This document shows positions 24,847 through 35,807 of a stretch of 64,000 nucleotides of DNA, piece after piece. The notes below the pieces were generated by a model. That model saw only the letters and a list, made by a program, of their open reading frames with translations, was not told the origin of the DNA and searched no databases. Source of the DNA: an uncultured Sphingomonas sp. (GTDB lineage: Bacteria > Pseudomonadota > Alphaproteobacteria > Sphingomonadales > Sphingomonadaceae); assembly GCF_913062585.1 (NCBI RefSeq), contig NZ_CAJXWX010000019.1, positions 1 through 64,000 on the forward strand, in the 5' to 3' direction. Numbering within the stretch: position 1 is the first letter of the stretch; the number at the start of each line of letters is the position of its first letter. Position numbers and translations under genes: made by a program.

Positions 24847-25697
24847 GGGTCGGGGGCGGCGTCGCGCTACTGCTGACCCTCTGCGCCTCGTCCGTCGGAC
24901 AGGCGACGCTTCCCCTTCAAGCGCCGGTCGCGCCACCATCCTCGTCCTTTCGCTGGACCGGCCAGCTGAGCCAGGGCGGATTGATCCGGGGGCAGGCCCC
25001 GACCGGCGCGGTGTCGGTGACGCTGGACGGAGAGGCATTGCCGCTGGCCCCGGACGGCAGCTTTCTTGCCGGGTTCGATCGCGATGCCGGGCCCTCGGCC
25101 GAACTGGTGGCGAATTTCGCCGATGGCCGTCGGTTTCGCCAACTGCTGACCATCGCGCTGCGCGCCTGGCGGATCGAGCGGCTGGACCGGCTGCCCAAAT
25201 ATCCCGTGCCCGACCCCGAGTTCCAGCGGTTGCGCCCATCCGAGCTGGAGCAGATCCGCGCCGCCCGCGCGCTAACGACCGATGCGACCGGCTGGCGTCA
25301 GGCGCCGACATGGCCGGTGACGGGCCGCATCTCGGGCCTGTTCGGCGCGCAGCGTATCTATCGCGGCGAGCCGGGCAGCTATCATTCGGGCACCGACATC
25401 GCCGCTGCGACCGGTACCATCGTCCGCGCGCCCGCCGATGGCGTCGTGATCCTGGCGGCCGAAACCCCCTTCACGCTGGAAGGCCATTTGCTGATGCTCG
25501 ACCATGGGCAGGGGCTGAACAGCGCCTTCCTGCATCTGTCGCGCATCGACGTCCGCGTCGGCGACCATGTCCGCCAGGGCCAGCCGATCGGCGCGGTCGG
25601 CGCCACCGGCCGCGCGACGGGGCCGCATCTCCACTGGAGCCTGCAATGGCGTGGGCGCAAGCTCGACCCGCTGCTGGTGACGGGGCCGATGCCCTAA
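24843..25697 (+). CDS. M23 (LytM-type) peptidoglycan peptidase
   Basis: Exported zinc endopeptidase that cuts peptidoglycan cross-links, or a regulator of such enzymes. Signal peptide (VALLLTLCASSVGQA). The C-terminal peptidase domain has HSGTDIAAATGT (H-x3-D, about 181) and HLHWSLQWRG (H-x-H), so the zinc ligands are intact, unlike degenerate LytM activators. The N-terminal half has a beta-rich region that may be a targeting domain. It overlaps the DUF2093 gene by four bases. 284 aa. Confidence 0.87.
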   Translation: MRVGGGVALLLTLCASSVGQATLPLQAPVAPPSSSFRWTGQLSQGGLIRGQAPTGAVSVTLDGEALPLAPDGSFLAGFDRDAGPSAELVANFADGRRFRQLLTIALRAWRIERLDRLPKYPVPDPEFQRLRPSELEQIRAARALTTDATGWRQAPTWPVTGRISGLFGAQRIYRGEPGSYHSGTDIAAATGTIVRAPADGVVILAAETPFTLEGHLLMLDHGQGLNSAFLHLSRIDVRVGDHVRQGQPIGAVGATGRATGPHLHWSLQWRGRKLDPLLVTGPMP

Positions 25698-26169
25698 ACC
25701 TTGCCGGGCGATCGCGGCCCGGTTTCCGTCAATACCCGAGCGGCACGTCCCCTGGCCGACCGGGCACGATCCGATCGAATTCGTCGCGGGTCGTCCCATC
25801 GCGCACTTATAATGGAGATCAAGATCCCGGTCTCTCATGCGGCGAGCGGTGCGGACCAACGGCGCTTGTAACAATCTTGCAGTGAACTCGATTGTGACAG
25901 CAACAATGTCATTTGTTGTGTTTATAACCTATGATGGTTCCTGTCACTGGCCGTGATTTTGGCACTTCGTAACCCGATATGTTGAACATAGTGTCATTTT
26001 TGCGACAGGTGTGCACCTGTCGTGGGTTTTAGGGTTTTTCCTGTCTTTACAGTGGTCCCTGTTCGCCCCAATCAGGCAACATTCCGGAATGAAACACAAA
26101 AATGTTTCATGATCACGGAGTCCCGTTCGGCCCACGTGCTGCACGGAAGATGGAAAAGGGGTAATGTTC
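25698..26169 (+). promoter_or_regulatory. Long, AT-rich leader of the TonB receptor
   Basis: Roughly 470 bp hold no gene. The part after about 25860 is strongly AT-rich for this genome and includes a 9-2-9 palindrome at 26003-26022 and the oligo-T stretch TTTTAGGGTTTTTC after it. Together these look like a promoter and a 5' leader that may fold or bind a regulator. I cannot place the start of transcription. Confidence 0.5.
26003..26022. promoter_or_regulatory. Palindrome in the TonB receptor leader
   Basis: CGACAGGTG-TG-CACCTGTCG, perfect 9-bp arms with a 2-bp spacer, about 140 bp before the receptor ATG. Followed by TGGGTTTTAGGGTTTTTC, it could be an operator or an attenuator-like hairpin. 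Confidence 0.55.
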
Positions 26170-29100
26170 ATGACCAATTCGTGGATCGGCCAGCGCCGTG
26201 TCGCCTTGATGGCGACCGTGGCGCCGCTGTCGATGCTGCTGAGCGCGCCCGCGCTCGCGCAGGACCAGACGACCGCCAACCAGAATGCCGGGACCACCGT
26301 GCCCGCGACCCAGGGTGCCGATCAGGCCGCCGACCAGAGCGCGGCGCCGGCCAGCGCGGGCGGCGACATCGTCGTCACCGGTTCGCGCATCTCCAACCCC
26401 AACCTGACCTCGGCCAGCCCGATCTCGGTCGTCACCGCCGAGGACATCCAGATCCGCGGCGGATCGCGTATCGAGGACGTGCTGAACACCCTGCCGCAGT
26501 CCTTCGCGACCCAGACCTCGTCGGTGTCGAACGGCTCGACCGGTACGGCGACGCTGAACCTGCGCAACCTGGGCGACCAGCGCACCCTGGTCCTGGTCAA
26601 CGGCCGTCGCCTGATGCCGGGCGATCCGGTGTCGAAGAGCTCGGCCGCCGACGTCAACGTCATCCCGCAGGCGCTGATCAAGCGCGTCGACGTGCTGACC
26701 GGCGGTGCCTCGTCGGTCTATGGTTCGGACGCCGTCGCGGGCGTCGTGAACTTCGTGCTCGACACGGACTATAAGGGCCTCAGCCTCACCTCGTCCTATG
26801 GCCTGTACAACCACAATAACGACAGCGCCCGGTTCCAGGGCCTGGCGGCGGCGGCGGGCTATCCCTCGCCCAGCGGCGTGGTGGCCGACGGCCAGCAGTT
26901 CGACGTCAACCTGAAGCTCGGCACCGGCACCGAAGACGGCAAGGGCCATATCGTCGGTTACATGGGCTATCGCGAGATCCAGGCGATCACCCAGGGCCGC
27001 CGCGACTATAGCGCCTGCAGCCTGAACGCGCCCGCCGGCAACACCGGCGCCGATTATCGCTGCGGCGGTTCGGCGACCGCTGCGCCTGCGAACTTCACGC
27101 TGGGCGATGCCGTCCAGGGCGGACCGCCGACCAGCTACACGCTGAACTCGGCAGGCCAGCTGGTTCCGGGCACCACGCTCTACAACGCCAACCCGCTCAA
27201 CTATTACCAGCGGCCGGACAAGCGCTTCACCGCCGGGTTCATGGCGCATTACGACGTCAGCGACGCGCTGAAGCCCTATGCCGAGTTCAACTTCATGGAC
27301 GACCGCACGGTCGCCCAGATCGCGCCGTCGGGCGACTTCAGCAACACCCAGACGCTGAACTGCAACAACCCGTTGCTGTCGGCGCTGCAGGTCGCGACCT
27401 TCTGTCGCGCGACCAACCTGGTGTCGGATGCGAACGGCAACCCGATCGCGTTCACCAACCCGGACGGCACGACCTATAACAAGGCCAATGTCCTGATCGG
27501 GCGCCGCAACGTCGAGGGCGGCGGTCGCCAGGCGGACATCACGCACACGTCGTACCGCTTCGTGCTGGGCGTGCGCGGCGACCTGGATCGCGGCATCTCG
27601 TACGACGCTTACGGCCAATATGGCACGACCAAGTACAACCTGATCTATCGCAACGAGTTCTCGGTGTCGAAGACGACCCGCGCGCTCGACGTGATCGGCA
27701 CGGCCGCCAACCCGGTCTGCCGTTCGGTGGTCGATGGTTCGGACCCCAATTGCGTGCCGCTCAACATCTTCGGTGCGCAGCCCATCACGGCCGCCGCGCT
27801 GAACTATGTGCAGCAGGCGGGCTTCCAGCAGGGCCAGACCAAGGAAACCGTGGTCAGCGGCGCGGTCAACTTCCGTGGCGGCGAATATGGCATCCAGTCG
27901 CCCTGGTCGGACGAGGGCATCGGCCTGTCGATCGGCGCGGAATATCGCAAGGAGCAGCTGAGCCTCGAAGTCGATCAGGCCTTCCAGAGCGGCGACCTGG
28001 CCGGTCAGGGCGGTCCGACCCTGCCCAATTCGGGTCAGTATGACGTCAAGGAAGTGTTCGGCGAAATCCAGATCCCGCTGGTCACCGATCGTCCGTTCTT
28101 CCACGAACTGACGCTTGAGGGCGGCTATCGCTTCTCGCACTACAGCACGGCCGGTTCGGTCAGCTCGTATAAGGGCCAGCTGACCTGGGCGCCGGTGCGC
28201 GACCTGACCTTCCGCGGCGGTTACAACCGCGCCGTCCGCGCGCCGAACATCCAGGAACTGTTCGTCGCCCAGTCGGTCCAGATCGACGGCGCCACCGACC
28301 CCTGCGCAGGCGCGGCGGTCAACGGGCTGGTCAACGGCAACACCGCCGCCCAGTGCGCCCGTATCGGCGTGCCCGCCAACCGCTTCGGCCTGATCTCGGC
28401 GAATCCGTCGGAACAGTATAACGGCCTGGTCGGCGGCAACCCGAACCTGCGTCCGGAAACGGCCGACACCTTCACCGTCGGTGCGGTGCTCCAGCCGAGC
28501 TTCCTGCGCGGCTTCACCGCCACGGTCGATTTGTTCAGCATCAAGGTGAAGGACATCATCGGCGTCATCGGTGCCGACACGATCCTCAACCAGTGCCTGC
28601 AGACCGGCAACCCGACGCTGTGCGGTGCGATCCGTCGCGACGCCAACGGCACGCTGTGGCAGACGCCGCAGGGCTATGTCGTCGACACCAACGTCAATGC
28701 CGGGACGCTCAAGACCCGCGGTATCGACGTGTCGGCGAACTACACGCTGCGCACCGCCACGGCGGGCACGTTCAGCGCGGGCATCAGCGGCACCTATGTC
28801 GACGAACTGACCTCCTCGAAGGTCGGTGCGGAGTTCGACTGCGCCGGTCTCTACGGCGCGCAGTGCGGTTTCCCGCAGTCCAAGTGGCGTCACCGCGCCG
28901 TGCTGTCGTGGAACAACTCGAACGGTATCGGCATCTCCGGCACCTGGCGTCACCTGTCGCCGACCCGCTTCGAGCGGACCAGCGGCGACAGCGACCTGGC
29001 GGGCTCCTTCTACGCCCGCGACGCCCGCGTGCCCGCGCAGAACTATTTCGACCTCGCCGTCTCGGCGCGGATCGAGAACAAGTACACGCTGCGCATCGGT

Positions 29101-29244
29101 GCCAACAACCTGCTCGACAAGACGCCGCCGATCCTCAGCTCGACGGCTGCGCCGATCGGTTCGTTCGGCAACGGCAACACCTATCCGGGCATCTATGATG
29201 CGGCGGGGCGGTATATCTTCACCAGCTTCACCATCGACCTGTAA
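26170..29244 (+). CDS. TonB-dependent outer-membrane receptor
   Basis: Outer-membrane 22-strand barrel with a plug, importing an unknown substrate using TonB energy. Signal peptide ends at ALA-QD. After a Gln/Ala-rich spacer, GDIVVTGSRISNPNL starts the plug, followed by RGGSRIEDVLNTLPQSF and LVLVNGRRLMPGDP. The barrel has FRGGYNRAVRAPNIQELF and a C-terminus FTSFTIDL ending in an aromatic-rich strand. At 1024 aa it is a large, carbohydrate- or peptide-type sphingomonad receptor. I chose ATG 26170, which has GGGG eight bases upstream. ATG 26164 is the alternative. No inner-membrane transporter is beside it, so the substrate is open. Confidence 0.92.
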   Translation: MTNSWIGQRRVALMATVAPLSMLLSAPALAQDQTTANQNAGTTVPATQGADQAADQSAAPASAGGDIVVTGSRISNPNLTSASPISVVTAEDIQIRGGSRIEDVLNTLPQSFATQTSSVSNGSTGTATLNLRNLGDQRTLVLVNGRRLMPGDPVSKSSAADVNVIPQALIKRVDVLTGGASSVYGSDAVAGVVNFVLDTDYKGLSLTSSYGLYNHNNDSARFQGLAAAAGYPSPSGVVADGQQFDVNLKLGTGTEDGKGHIVGYMGYREIQAITQGRRDYSACSLNAPAGNTGADYRCGGSATAAPANFTLGDAVQGGPPTSYTLNSAGQLVPGTTLYNANPLNYYQRPDKRFTAGFMAHYDVSDALKPYAEFNFMDDRTVAQIAPSGDFSNTQTLNCNNPLLSALQVATFCRATNLVSDANGNPIAFTNPDGTTYNKANVLIGRRNVEGGGRQADITHTSYRFVLGVRGDLDRGISYDAYGQYGTTKYNLIYRNEFSVSKTTRALDVIGTAANPVCRSVVDGSDPNCVPLNIFGAQPITAAALNYVQQAGFQQGQTKETVVSGAVNFRGGEYGIQSPWSDEGIGLSIGAEYRKEQLSLEVDQAFQSGDLAGQGGPTLPNSGQYDVKEVFGEIQIPLVTDRPFFHELTLEGGYRFSHYSTAGSVSSYKGQLTWAPVRDLTFRGGYNRAVRAPNIQELFVAQSVQIDGATDPCAGAAVNGLVNGNTAAQCARIGVPANRFGLISANPSEQYNGLVGGNPNLRPETADTFTVGAVLQPSFLRGFTATVDLFSIKVKDIIGVIGADTILNQCLQTGNPTLCGAIRRDANGTLWQTPQGYVVDTNVNAGTLKTRGIDVSANYTLRTATAGTFSAGISGTYVDELTSSKVGAEFDCAGLYGAQCGFPQSKWRHRAVLSWNNSNGIGISGTWRHLSPTRFERTSGDSDLAGSFYARDARVPAQNYFDLAVSARIENKYTLRIGANNLLDKTPPILSSTAAPIGSFGNGNTYPGIYDAAGRYIFTSFTIDL

Positions 29245-29265
29245 GGCTGGTTGCAGACACGAAAG

Positions 29266-29296
29266 AAACGGCGGGCAGCGATGCCCGCCGTTTTTT
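29266..29296 (+). terminator. Rho-independent terminator of the TonB receptor
   Basis: A strong stem AAACGGCGGGCA with TGCCCGCCGTTT around a four-base loop, followed by TTTTTT. It lies about 20 nt past the receptor stop. Confidence 0.9.
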
Positions 29297-29354
29297 CATG
29301 TCCGAAGACTGCGTGGTCGCGTTCGCCCCATCGCTATTCATGATGGCTTATTCT

Positions 29355-29597
29355 TTCCCTCTCCCTTGGATAGGGGAGAGGGTTAGCGGAGCTTGCCAGC
29401 TTGCCAGCTTGCCAGCTTGCCAGCTTGCCAGCTTGCCAGCTTGCTGGCTAGCGCAGCTTGGGTGAGGGGGCGAGCGAGCCCAAGGGCTCGCGCGCGCTTC
29501 GCGCGCCCACCCCTCACCCAGCTCCGACTAAGTCTTTGCTTTTGCAAAGACCAAGTCTGCGCAACCCTCTCCCCTCCATGAGGGGAGAGGGAAGGGG
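29355..29597. repeat. Family C dispersed element, copy 2 (inverted)
   Basis: About 240 bp, the inverted counterpart of the element at 20290. It has CCCTCTCCC-type ends, inner palindromic blocks (GCGCGC-rich) and the conserved TTGCAAAGACCAAGTCTGCG region. It fills most of the 358 bp between the TonB receptor and clpB, which converge on it. An eight-base tandem repeat lies inside (29390-29446). Confidence 0.8.
29390..29446. repeat. Tandem octamer repeat
   Basis: The unit GCTTGCCA occurs six times in perfect tandem, followed by a seventh partial unit (GCTTGCTG). It lies inside the family C copy 2. The matching place in copy 1 has no such array, so the tract looks like a local slippage expansion. 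Confidence 0.9.
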
Positions 29598-29602
29598 GGG
29601 CG

Positions 29603-32182
<2,580 letters not shown>

Positions 32183-32394
32183 CTGGGGTTCCTGTCGCTT
32201 TCCAGGTCAGATGGTGTTGCATTTCGGCAACACAAGGTGCTGGTAGAATTTCGTATCCGCAACATGGGATGGCTGTTTCGATAGCGAAAGGGTTCGGCGA
32301 TTTTTCGAGTGAATTCCGTTCGTCATCGCGGATTGCAGTCCGCCGCGCGCCCGCTATGGTCCGGCGATACACCGAGTGGGGAGACTCAAGAGAT

Positions 32395-35253
32395 ATGCGT
32401 ATCAAGTCCGTGGCGCTGACCGGCGCCGCCGCCCTTGCGGTCGTCGCGCCGGGGCAGGCGCTTTGGGCCCAGGCAGCTCCGAAGGCCCCCCAAAGCTCTC
32501 AGGCCAAGCCCGCGCCCGTATCGACCCTCGTGAAGGCGGTCGACATCCCCTATCAGACCTTCACCCTGAAGAACGGCCTGCGCGTCGTCGTCCATACCGA
32601 CCGCAAGGCGCCGGTCGTCGCGGTCAGCGTGTGGTACGATGTCGGGTCGAAGCATGAGCCCAAGGGCAAGACCGGTTTCGCGCACCTCTTCGAACATCTG
32701 ATGTTCAACGGATCGGAGAATGCGCCGGGCGACTTCTTCGCGCCGCTCAAGTCGGTGGGTGCGACCGACTATAACGGCACCACCTATTTCGACCGGACCA
32801 ATTATTTCGAGACGGTGCCGACCGCCGCGCTCGACCGCGCGCTGTTCCTGGAGTCGGACCGCATGGGCTATCTGCTCGGCGCGGTGACGCAAGGCGTTCT
32901 GGATGAACAGCGTGGCGTCGTCCAGAACGAGAAGCGCCAGGGCGACAACCAGCCTTACGGTCTGACCCAGTATAAGGTCATCCAGGGCCTGTTCCCGGCC
33001 GATCACCCCTATGGCCACACCACGATCGGTTCGATGGCCGATCTGGACGCCGCGTCGCTCGACACGGTGAAGGACTGGTTCCGGAGCCATTACGGCCCGA
33101 ACAACGCCGTGCTGGTGCTGGCGGGCGACATCGACGCCGCCACCGCCAAGCCGCTCGTCGAGAAGTATTTCGGCGCGATCAAGCCGGGGCCGAAGAGCCT
33201 CCTGCCGACCGTCACCATCCCGACCCTGCCGGCGCCGGTGAACGAGGTGATGAAGGACCGCGTCGCCGCCGTCATGATCAGCCGCAACTGGGCGGTGCCC
33301 GGGCTGAACGATCCCGAAAGCGCCTCGCTGGTCGTGGCGGGCTCGATCCTGGGTGGCCTCGCCTCGTCGCGGCTCGACAATATCCTGGTCAAGCAGGAGA
33401 AGCTGGCGGTGCAGGTGTCGGCGGGCGACCGGCCCTTCTCGCAGGTCGGCATGTTCAACATGATGGCGATCGTGCGTCCCGGCGTCGACCCGGCGGTGGT
33501 CGACAAGCGGATGCAGGAGATCCTGGCCGACTTCCTGAAGAACGGCCCGACCGCCGACGAAGTGCAGCGTGCCGTGACCCGCTTCGTGTCGAGCCGCGTC
33601 CAGGGGCTGGAATCGGTCGGCGGCTTCGGCGGCAAGGCCGTCGCCCTGGCCGAGGGCGCGCTCTACTCGAACGATCCGGGCAAGTATAAGAAGCAGCTGG
33701 AGGCGATCGCGGCCCAGACGCCCGCAACCGTGAAGGCGGCGGCCGACAAGTGGCTGTCGCGCCCGACCTATACGCTGACCGTCGTGCCGGGTGCGCGCGA
33801 TGCCTATGAAGAGGCCAAGGTGCCGCCGCGCGCCGCCGTGCCCGCCGCCCCCGACCAGCCCGCCAAGGGCACGCGCGGGGCGCTGCCCGAGGTCGGGCAG
33901 GTCAAGCTGCTGAGCTTCCCGACCGTCGCGCGCAGCCGCCTGGCCAATGGCATCGAGCTGGTCTACGCGCAGCGCACCGCCGTGCCCGTGACGCAGATCG
34001 CGATGTCGTTCGACGCCGGTGTCGCCGCCGACGTGCCCGGCAAGTTGGGCACGCAGCGCATGACCCTGTCGATGCTGGACGAGGGCACGACCCACCGCAA
34101 CACCATCGCGATCGCCGAGGAGCAGGAGCGGCTGGGCGCCTCGATCGGGTCGAGCGCGACGAACGACCGCACGGTCGTCGGGCTGGACGTGCCCAGCGCC
34201 AATCTGGCCCCCGCGCTCGACCTCTATGCCGATATCGTCCGTAATCCGGCCTTCCCCGATCCCGAACTGGCGCGGGTGAAGACGCAGACGCTGGCGGGCA
34301 TCAAGCAGGAACTGACCAGCCCGCAGGGGCTGGCGGGTCGCGTCCTGCCGCCGCTCGTCTATGGTCCGACCAGCCCTTATGCGAAGGCGCAAGGCGCGGG
34401 GGATCCGAATGCGGTGGCGGCGATGACCCGCGACCAGCTGGTCGCATTCCAGCAGGCGTGGCTGCGCCCCGACAAGGCGAAGATCTTTGTCACCTCGGAC
34501 CGTCCGCTGGCCGAGGTGAAGGCGGCGCTCGACCGCGTCTTCGGCGACTGGAAGGGGACCGGCACCGCGGGCGTGAAGAATTTCGCCGCGGGCCAGCCGT
34601 CCGCGCCGAAGATCGTGCTGGTCGACCGGCCGGACAGCCCGCAGTCGATGATCATGGCGGGCGCCCCGACGCCGCTGAAGGGCACCGACGACATGTTGCT
34701 GGTCAACACCGCCAACGACGCGCTGGGCGGCAGCTTCCTCAGCCGGATCAACACCGACATCCGCGAAACCAAGCACTGGTCCTACGGCGTGCGCGGCGGG
34801 TTCCAGACGTCCGAATTCGCGGCGCCCTATATCATGTCGGCGCCGGTGCAGGCGGACAAGACCGGCCCGTCGATCGACGCGCTGCGCAGCGACGTGACCG
34901 AATTCCTGACCGCCAAGCCGATGGATCAGGTCGAGTTCGACCGTGCGATCACCGGTGCGATCCGTTCGCTGTCGGGCAATTTCGAGACCTCTGACGCGGT
35001 CCTGTCGGCGATGCAGACCAACGACCTGCTGCACCGTCCGGACAATTACTATGCGACGATCACCCGGCGTTATCAGGCGATGACCCTGCCGGAGCTGAAC
35101 AAGTCGATCCAGGCGGCGTTGAACCCGAAGCAGTTCGTCTGGGTGGTGGTCGGCGATGCCAAGACGGTCAAGCCGCAGCTGGATACGCTGGGCCTGCCCG
35201 TCGAGGTGATCGAACCGGCGGCGGTCGTCGCACCCGCCCCGGCGGCACAGTAA
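32395..35253 (+). CDS. M16-family zinc metallopeptidase (pitrilysin type), two-domain
   Basis: Exported insulinase-like peptidase. A signal peptide (VALTGAAALAVVAPGQALWAQ) precedes a first M16 domain with the inverted zinc motif HLFEH (97-101) in GFAHLFEHLMFNGSENAPGDFF and the distal ENEKRQGDNQPYG-like region. A second, catalytically inactive M16 half follows from about residue 510. At 952 aa this is the usual fused bacterial form. I chose ATG 32395, where the signal peptide begins and a purine-rich site lies upstream. It probably works in the periplasm. A small beta-rich protein follows 12 bp downstream. Confidence 0.92.
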   Translation: MRIKSVALTGAAALAVVAPGQALWAQAAPKAPQSSQAKPAPVSTLVKAVDIPYQTFTLKNGLRVVVHTDRKAPVVAVSVWYDVGSKHEPKGKTGFAHLFEHLMFNGSENAPGDFFAPLKSVGATDYNGTTYFDRTNYFETVPTAALDRALFLESDRMGYLLGAVTQGVLDEQRGVVQNEKRQGDNQPYGLTQYKVIQGLFPADHPYGHTTIGSMADLDAASLDTVKDWFRSHYGPNNAVLVLAGDIDAATAKPLVEKYFGAIKPGPKSLLPTVTIPTLPAPVNEVMKDRVAAVMISRNWAVPGLNDPESASLVVAGSILGGLASSRLDNILVKQEKLAVQVSAGDRPFSQVGMFNMMAIVRPGVDPAVVDKRMQEILADFLKNGPTADEVQRAVTRFVSSRVQGLESVGGFGGKAVALAEGALYSNDPGKYKKQLEAIAAQTPATVKAAADKWLSRPTYTLTVVPGARDAYEEAKVPPRAAVPAAPDQPAKGTRGALPEVGQVKLLSFPTVARSRLANGIELVYAQRTAVPVTQIAMSFDAGVAADVPGKLGTQRMTLSMLDEGTTHRNTIAIAEEQERLGASIGSSATNDRTVVGLDVPSANLAPALDLYADIVRNPAFPDPELARVKTQTLAGIKQELTSPQGLAGRVLPPLVYGPTSPYAKAQGAGDPNAVAAMTRDQLVAFQQAWLRPDKAKIFVTSDRPLAEVKAALDRVFGDWKGTGTAGVKNFAAGQPSAPKIVLVDRPDSPQSMIMAGAPTPLKGTDDMLLVNTANDALGGSFLSRINTDIRETKHWSYGVRGGFQTSEFAAPYIMSAPVQADKTGPSIDALRSDVTEFLTAKPMDQVEFDRAITGAIRSLSGNFETSDAVLSAMQTNDLLHRPDNYYATITRRYQAMTLPELNKSIQAALNPKQFVWVVVGDAKTVKPQLDTLGLPVEVIEPAAVVAPAPAAQ

Positions 35254-35265
35254 GGGAGAGTGACG

Positions 35266-35565
35266 ATGGCCGATATCGACGGGACCTGGAACTGCATCGT
35301 GAAGTCGCCGCTGGGCGATCAGGAGATGACGCTGACCGTCACGACCGAGGGCGATCGCTTCACCGGTTCGGGCGGCGGCCAGATGGGGTCGATGGAGATC
35401 GAAGGCGACGTATCCGGCAACACGATCAGCTGGAAGATGTCGATCTCCTCGCCCATGCCGATGACGCTGGACTGCGAGGCGACCGCCGATGGCGACGCAC
35501 TGACCGGTTCGGTCGGCGCGGGGGCGTTCGGCAGCTTCCCGTTGTCGGGGACGCGGGCGGGGTAA
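35266..35565 (+). CDS. Small beta-rich protein of unknown function
   Basis: A 99-residue protein with alternating polar/nonpolar strands and repeated Gly-containing turns (VTTEGDRFTGSGGGQMGSMEIEGDVSG and ADGDALTGSVGAGAFG), suggesting a small beta-sandwich or lipocalin-like fold. No signal peptide. GGGAG lies seven bases before ATG 35266. It follows the M16 peptidase gene by 12 bp on the same strand and a terminator closes it, so the two probably form an operon. I do not recognise a named family. Confidence 0.75.
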   Translation: MADIDGTWNCIVKSPLGDQEMTLTVTTEGDRFTGSGGGQMGSMEIEGDVSGNTISWKMSISSPMPMTLDCEATADGDALTGSVGAGAFGSFPLSGTRAG

Positions 35566-35586
35566 TTTCCCGCTGTGCGTTTGGAG

Positions 35587-35622
35587 AAGGGCGGTGCGTC
35601 GAATGGCGGACCGCCCTTTTTC
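35587..35622 (+). terminator. Rho-independent terminator
   Basis: AAGGGCGGT (35587-35595) pairs with ACCGCCCTT (35610-35618), followed by TTTCG. It closes the M16/small beta-rich protein unit. Confidence 0.8.
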
Positions 35623-35634
35623 GTGGGGGGGAGG

Positions 35635-35725
35635 CGTGGGCTTCGACTTCGCTCAGCCTGAACGGCTGTGGTGAAATGCCCCACACCCCAACCGCCGTTC
35701 AGGCTGAGCGAAGTCGAAGCCCAAG
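35635..35725. repeat. Family B dispersed palindrome, copy 3
   Basis: Inverted arms with the CTTCGACTTCGCTCAG core and complement, separated by about 35 bp, between the small beta-rich gene and the DUF885 gene. Confidence 0.85.
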
Positions 35726-35807
35726 GGCTGAACCCCACGACATAACCGCTTCAATTCCCGTCCGATTCCGTTACGCTGCCCCCCGAAAACCGAAAAAGGG
35801 GACCAGC

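Noticed and set aside
26113..28953. Very long open frame on the minus strand opposite the TonB receptor
   Set aside because: It is a GC-rich shadow: the translation is repetitive Arg/Val/Ala-rich and has no domain, while the plus strand reads as a complete receptor with signal peptide and terminator.
29390..29446. Tandem repeats as a possible CRISPR array
   Set aside because: Units are 8 bp with no spacers, and no cas genes are near.
32183..32300. Heat-shock (sigma-32) promoter for clpB
   Set aside because: CCCATGTT resembles the -10, but the -35-like CTTTCGC matches poorly. I mention it only under clpB.
32386..35034. Long minus-strand open frame opposite the M16 peptidase
   Set aside because: Shadow of the real gene. 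Composition is rich in Arg/His/Gly and it has no recognisable domain, while the plus strand keeps the HLFEH motif.
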